DNA from: Trichocoleus sp. FACHB-46
Lineage (GTDB): Bacteria; Cyanobacteriota; Cyanobacteriia; FACHB-46
DNA: 64,000 nt
Assembly: GCF_014695385.1 (NCBI RefSeq)
Contig: NZ_JACJOD010000013.1
Location: 434,001 to 498,000 of the forward strand
Direction of reading: 5' to 3'
How positions within the stretch are numbered: the first letter of the stretch is position 1; every line of letters begins with the position of its first letter. Below, one piece after another: positions 61,549-64,000 of the stretch. Below the pieces are notes generated by a model, which saw only the letters and a list, made by a program, of their open reading frames with translations, had not been told where the DNA came from and did no database searches. A program made the translations under genes and the position numbers.

Positions 61549-61571
61549 CTTTCGGAAGTAAAACCAAGAGC

Positions 61572-61632
61572 TTGGGGGCGCTTGCCCCCAAACCCCCGCT
61601 GAGGGACGGTTGCGTCCCCCAGACCCCCTCCA
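61572..61632. repeat. 61-bp palindromic interspersed repeat, copy 2
   Basis: TTGGGGGC-GCTT-GCCCCCAA (61572-61591) plus the following 41 bases are 57/61 identical to 37974-38034, ungapped and in the same orientation. It lies 24 bases after the thrS stop and may help end that transcript. Confidence 0.9.
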
Positions 61633-61747
61633 AAAAGGGTTTTATTGCTTGTGTAGTCCTTTGTCTGGAAATTAAGGTGCCTCAACGGCTTTATGATCAG
61701 GTTTGCGAGAAATAATGTTTCGCGATCGCTGCTAATAGGTATTTGTA

Positions 61748-62680
61748 ATGTCGTTGAGTTCTACGGTTACTGTTACGGTTCCAGCTACTACTGCCAACAT
61801 TGGGCCAGGGTTTGATTGTTTGGGTGCCGCCTTAACGATTTACAACCAATTCCAATTTGCTCAACTGCGAACCAATACAGAACAGCAGGTCGATATTACG
61901 GTGGAAGGTTTAGAAGCCGATCGCGTTAATAGAGACGAGAGCAATCTGGCTTACCAAGCTTTTGTGAAACTCTACGAACACTTGGGCCAAACGCCGCCGC
62001 CTGTGGAAATCAATATTCAACTGGGAGTACCGTTGGCTCGTGGTTTGGGCAGTTCGGCAACGGCGATTGTAGGTGGATTGGTTGGAGCAAATGCTTTCGC
62101 AGGTTCGCCTCTTTCCGCAGCCGAGGTTATGCAACTAGCGATCGCGATGGAAGGTCATCCAGATAATGTGGTGCCTGCCTTAGTTGGCGGTTGTCGTCTT
62201 GCCGCTACCACCTCGGAAGGGAAATGGGAAATCTGTGAAATTCCTTGGCACAGCGATATCGTGCCTGTCGTTGCCATTCCTAATTTTGAACTTTCCACTG
62301 CTGAAGCTCGCCGGGTCTTGCCCAGCGACTATAGCCGCGCCGACGCCATCTTCAATACCGCTCATCTCGGCTTACTCGTCCGTGCCCTAGAAACTGGCAA
62401 CGGTAAATGGTTGCGAGCCGCCTTGCAAGACCGCATCCACCAACCCTATCGCCAAACCCTCATTCCTGGATACAATGCCGTCCAAGATACCGCGATCGCG
62501 GCAGGAGCCTACGGTCTTGTAATCAGCGGGGCAGGTCCTACCCTACTGGCCCTCACGAGTAGCCAAGAAGCTGCTAATGTAGAAGCCGCGATCGCCAACA
62601 CCTGGATCGAGCAAGGCGTCACCCCTTTAGTTAAAGCGCTGAAAATCGACTCCACTGGGGCAACTACCAAAGAGGCATGA
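61748..62680 (+). CDS. thrB: Homoserine kinase ThrB
   Basis: ThrB phosphorylates homoserine in threonine synthesis. The 310-residue GHMP kinase has [22 protein letters not shown] (residues 8-29) and the ATP-binding [40 protein letters not shown] and [15 protein letters not shown] follow, all standard family segments. It lies downstream of thrS on the same strand, separated by the 61-bp repeat. A functional link through threonine is notable. Confidence 0.95.
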   Translation: MSLSSTVTVTVPATTANIGPGFDCLGAALTIYNQFQFAQLRTNTEQQVDITVEGLEADRVNRDESNLAYQAFVKLYEHLGQTPPPVEINIQLGVPLARGLGSSATAIVGGLVGANAFAGSPLSAAEVMQLAIAMEGHPDNVVPALVGGCRLAATTSEGKWEICEIPWHSDIVPVVAIPNFELSTAEARRVLPSDYSRADAIFNTAHLGLLVRALETGNGKWLRAALQDRIHQPYRQTLIPGYNAVQDTAIAAGAYGLVISGAGPTLLALTSSQEAANVEAAIANTWIEQGVTPLVKALKIDSTGATTKEA

Positions 62681-62713
62681 GGAGAGGACTAAGGGTAGGG
62701 TGCCGACGCAATA

Positions 62714-64000
62714 CTACTTTGCTGATAAAACGGCTTTGGGGTAGGCGATGCGTTGGTGATTGAATTGTTGCCAAACCTGGACAAAGACTTCGGCGATTTG
62801 GTTCATTTCTTCCCGGCTCAGACCCGAGTGCACTAGCTGATTGTCTTGCCAGCGGGCTCGCAGAATTTTGTTGATCATGGAGAGGGCTTCTTCCGAGCTA
62901 GCATCTTTGAGCGATCGCAAGGCGGCTTCGCAAGAGTCGGCTAGCATGACAATCCCAGTCTCGCGGGATTGGGGAACGGGGCCGTCGTAGCGGAAGTCGC
63001 ACTCATCGACGGTGCAAGTAGATTCTTGTTTGGCTTGCTGCTGCGCTTGGTGATAGAAATAGGCGATTAACATCGTGCCTTGGTGTTCTGGAATAAAAGC
63101 TTGGATAGCTTTGGGAAGACGGCATTTGCGCGCCATGACTACCCCCGCACTCACATGCTTCTTGATCAGTTGAGCACTTTTCCAGGGGTCGTTGATGGTG
63201 TCGTGCTTATTGGGGCCACCCATTTGGTTTTCAATGAAGCCCAAGGGATCGTGCATCTTGCCAATATCGTGATACAAAGTTCCAGCCCGCACCAGTTCCA
63301 CATTGCAGCTCAAGGCTCTGGCCGCAGCTTCGGCTAAGGTGGATACAAACAAGGTGTGCTGAAAGGTTCCGGGCGCATCAGAAGCTAACCGTTTCAACAA
63401 GGGACGATTTGGGTTAGAGAGTTCAGCTAGACGAATGGGGGTGACAAGATCAAACAAGTGTTCCAAGTAGGGGCTAAGTCCTAGCGCCACTACACTCCAA
63501 GCCACCCCAGCTAATCCATGCAGCATGGCTCCACTAAGTACGAGGTACCAGACAGGGCCAGAAGCTGCATTCAGAGTTAAAGTCAGAATTAGGTAGGCGA
63601 CACCTTGGGTCAGACCGACCACACCACCTAAGAGGGCGAGTTCTTCCCGCGATCGCAATCTTCCCGCAATCAAGCCGCCTAGTAGACCGCCAACAGTGCT
63701 AGCTAACCAGTAGCTCCAACTCACTTCCAATCCTAGTGGCACTAGCGCTGCCAGTAAGCCGACAACTGCCACGCTCAAGGCAGAACCGTAGAAACTACCC
63801 ACTAACAAACCAATCGCGGGCAGGCTGGTGGAAGAAATGCCAAAAATTCCTAGCAGAGGAGCACTTAAAGTTAGAACCAGGAGCAAAAGATGGTCTCGCT
63901 GCCGCAACCCTGGGTGAAATCGTCGCTCTACCACCCAAACAAGACCTACCGCCCCAGTCATCAGCCCACCGAAACCCAGCAGGCCGAGCCAATTAATTTC
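62714..64000 (-). CDS. 7TM-HD phosphohydrolase (PgpH type), 5' end cut by window
   Basis: The frame runs off the right edge: codons continue past the internal ATG at 63961 to position 64000 without a stop (EINWLGLLGFGGL). The visible part (429 residues) holds most of a multi-helix membrane domain with conserved ...SPLLGIFGISSTSLPAIGLL-like segments. A cytosolic HD domain follows: FQHTLFVSTLAEAAARALSCNVELVRAGTLYHDIGKM (H...HD), then NKHDTINDPWKSAQLIKKHVSAGVVMA and PEHQGTMLIAYFY. Proteins of this kind (7TM receptor with HD domain, PgpH) hydrolyse cyclic di-AMP in other bacteria. The missing N-terminus should contain an extracytoplasmic sensor. Confidence 0.9.
   Translation of the reverse strand, partial: EINWLGLLGFGGLMTGAVGLVWVVERRFHPGLRQRDHLLLLVLTLSAPLLGIFGISSTSLPAIGLLVGSFYGSALSVAVVGLLAALVPLGLEVSWSYWLASTVGGLLGGLIAGRLRSREELALLGGVVGLTQGVAYLILTLTLNAASGPVWYLVLSGAMLHGLAGVAWSVVALGLSPYLEHLFDLVTPIRLAELSNPNRPLLKRLASDAPGTFQHTLFVSTLAEAAARALSCNVELVRAGTLYHDIGKMHDPLGFIENQMGGPNKHDTINDPWKSAQLIKKHVSAGVVMARKCRLPKAIQAFIPEHQGTMLIAYFYHQAQQQAKQESTCTVDECDFRYDGPVPQSRETGIVMLADSCEAALRSLKDASSEEALSMINKILRARWQDNQLVHSGLSREEMNQIAEVFVQVWQQFNHQRIAYPKAVLSAK

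Noticed and set aside
1-64000. CRISPR array, insertion sequence, integrase or toxin-antitoxin pair
   Set aside because: None found: no regularly spaced repeats, no transposase or recombinase motifs, and no typical toxin-antitoxin gene pair.

Overview
The window is chromosomal DNA from a cyanobacterium. The octamer GCGATCGC (HIP1) recurs throughout. There are marker genes of oxygenic photosynthesis (petM, ycf39, a one-helix Hli protein, ndhB) and cyanobacterial regulators (nblR, sipA). Many families are essentially confined to cyanobacteria (DUF4327, DUF2949, DUF5340, DUF2839, DUF1815, DUF2973, DUF2605, DUF1517). The genus cannot be fixed from sequence alone; a filamentous Leptolyngbya-like lineage is a guess. 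I see no prophage, insertion sequence or CRISPR array. Most of the window is ordinary core genome in short single-gene or two-gene transcription units.

Layout. 1-14 kb: the tail of an unknown gene, DUF4327, pdxA, petM, an SmtB/ZiaR metal repressor, ycf39, nadK, nblR, a DUF192 lipoprotein, DUF2949, a long coiled-coil protein, trpC, lpdA and an rRNA/tRNA methyltransferase. 14-17 kb: two tRNA-Leu genes (CAG and CAA) flank murA and an M48 protease. murA appears to start at an AUA codon, and the second tRNA overlaps the protease gene. 17-31 kb: a WD40 protein, an HliD-like protein, ald, topA, ndhB, a cbiG-cobJ fusion, a lumenal pentapeptide protein, a FkbM methyltransferase and purK, followed by the 6S RNA. 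31-42 kb: a pair of M16 peptidase-like genes, sipA, a GHL10-type hydrolase, cbiX behind a cobalamin riboswitch, a cyclophilin, two tandem TspO genes, cysK and a 1-Cys peroxiredoxin. 42-64 kb: an EamA exporter, a cupin with frmA, a GTPase, prxQ, tyrA, a long pentapeptide protein, a helicase-like protein with degenerate motifs, a string of small cyanobacterial DUF genes, a txlA-like thioredoxin, thrS, thrB and the 3' part of a 7TM-HD phosphohydrolase cut by the window end.

Functional links. NblR, SipA and the Hli protein all belong to the high-light and nutrient-stress network centred on the NblS/Hik33 kinase (known from other cyanobacteria). Ycf39 and HliD are known partners in photosystem II assembly. 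CbiX and the CbiG-CobJ fusion act in anaerobic-type cobalamin synthesis, with a B12 riboswitch in front of cbiX. Two peroxiredoxins, a thioredoxin-like protein and a glutathione-dependent formaldehyde dehydrogenase supply redox and detoxification functions.

The items I would look at first are the AUA start of murA, the DinG/XPD-like protein with degenerate helicase motifs at 52.4-54.0 kb, the tRNA-Leu promoter nested in the M48 gene, the PrxQ lacking its usual resolving cysteine, and the 61-bp palindromic repeats. Family assignments rest on recognising motifs by eye, not on database searches.
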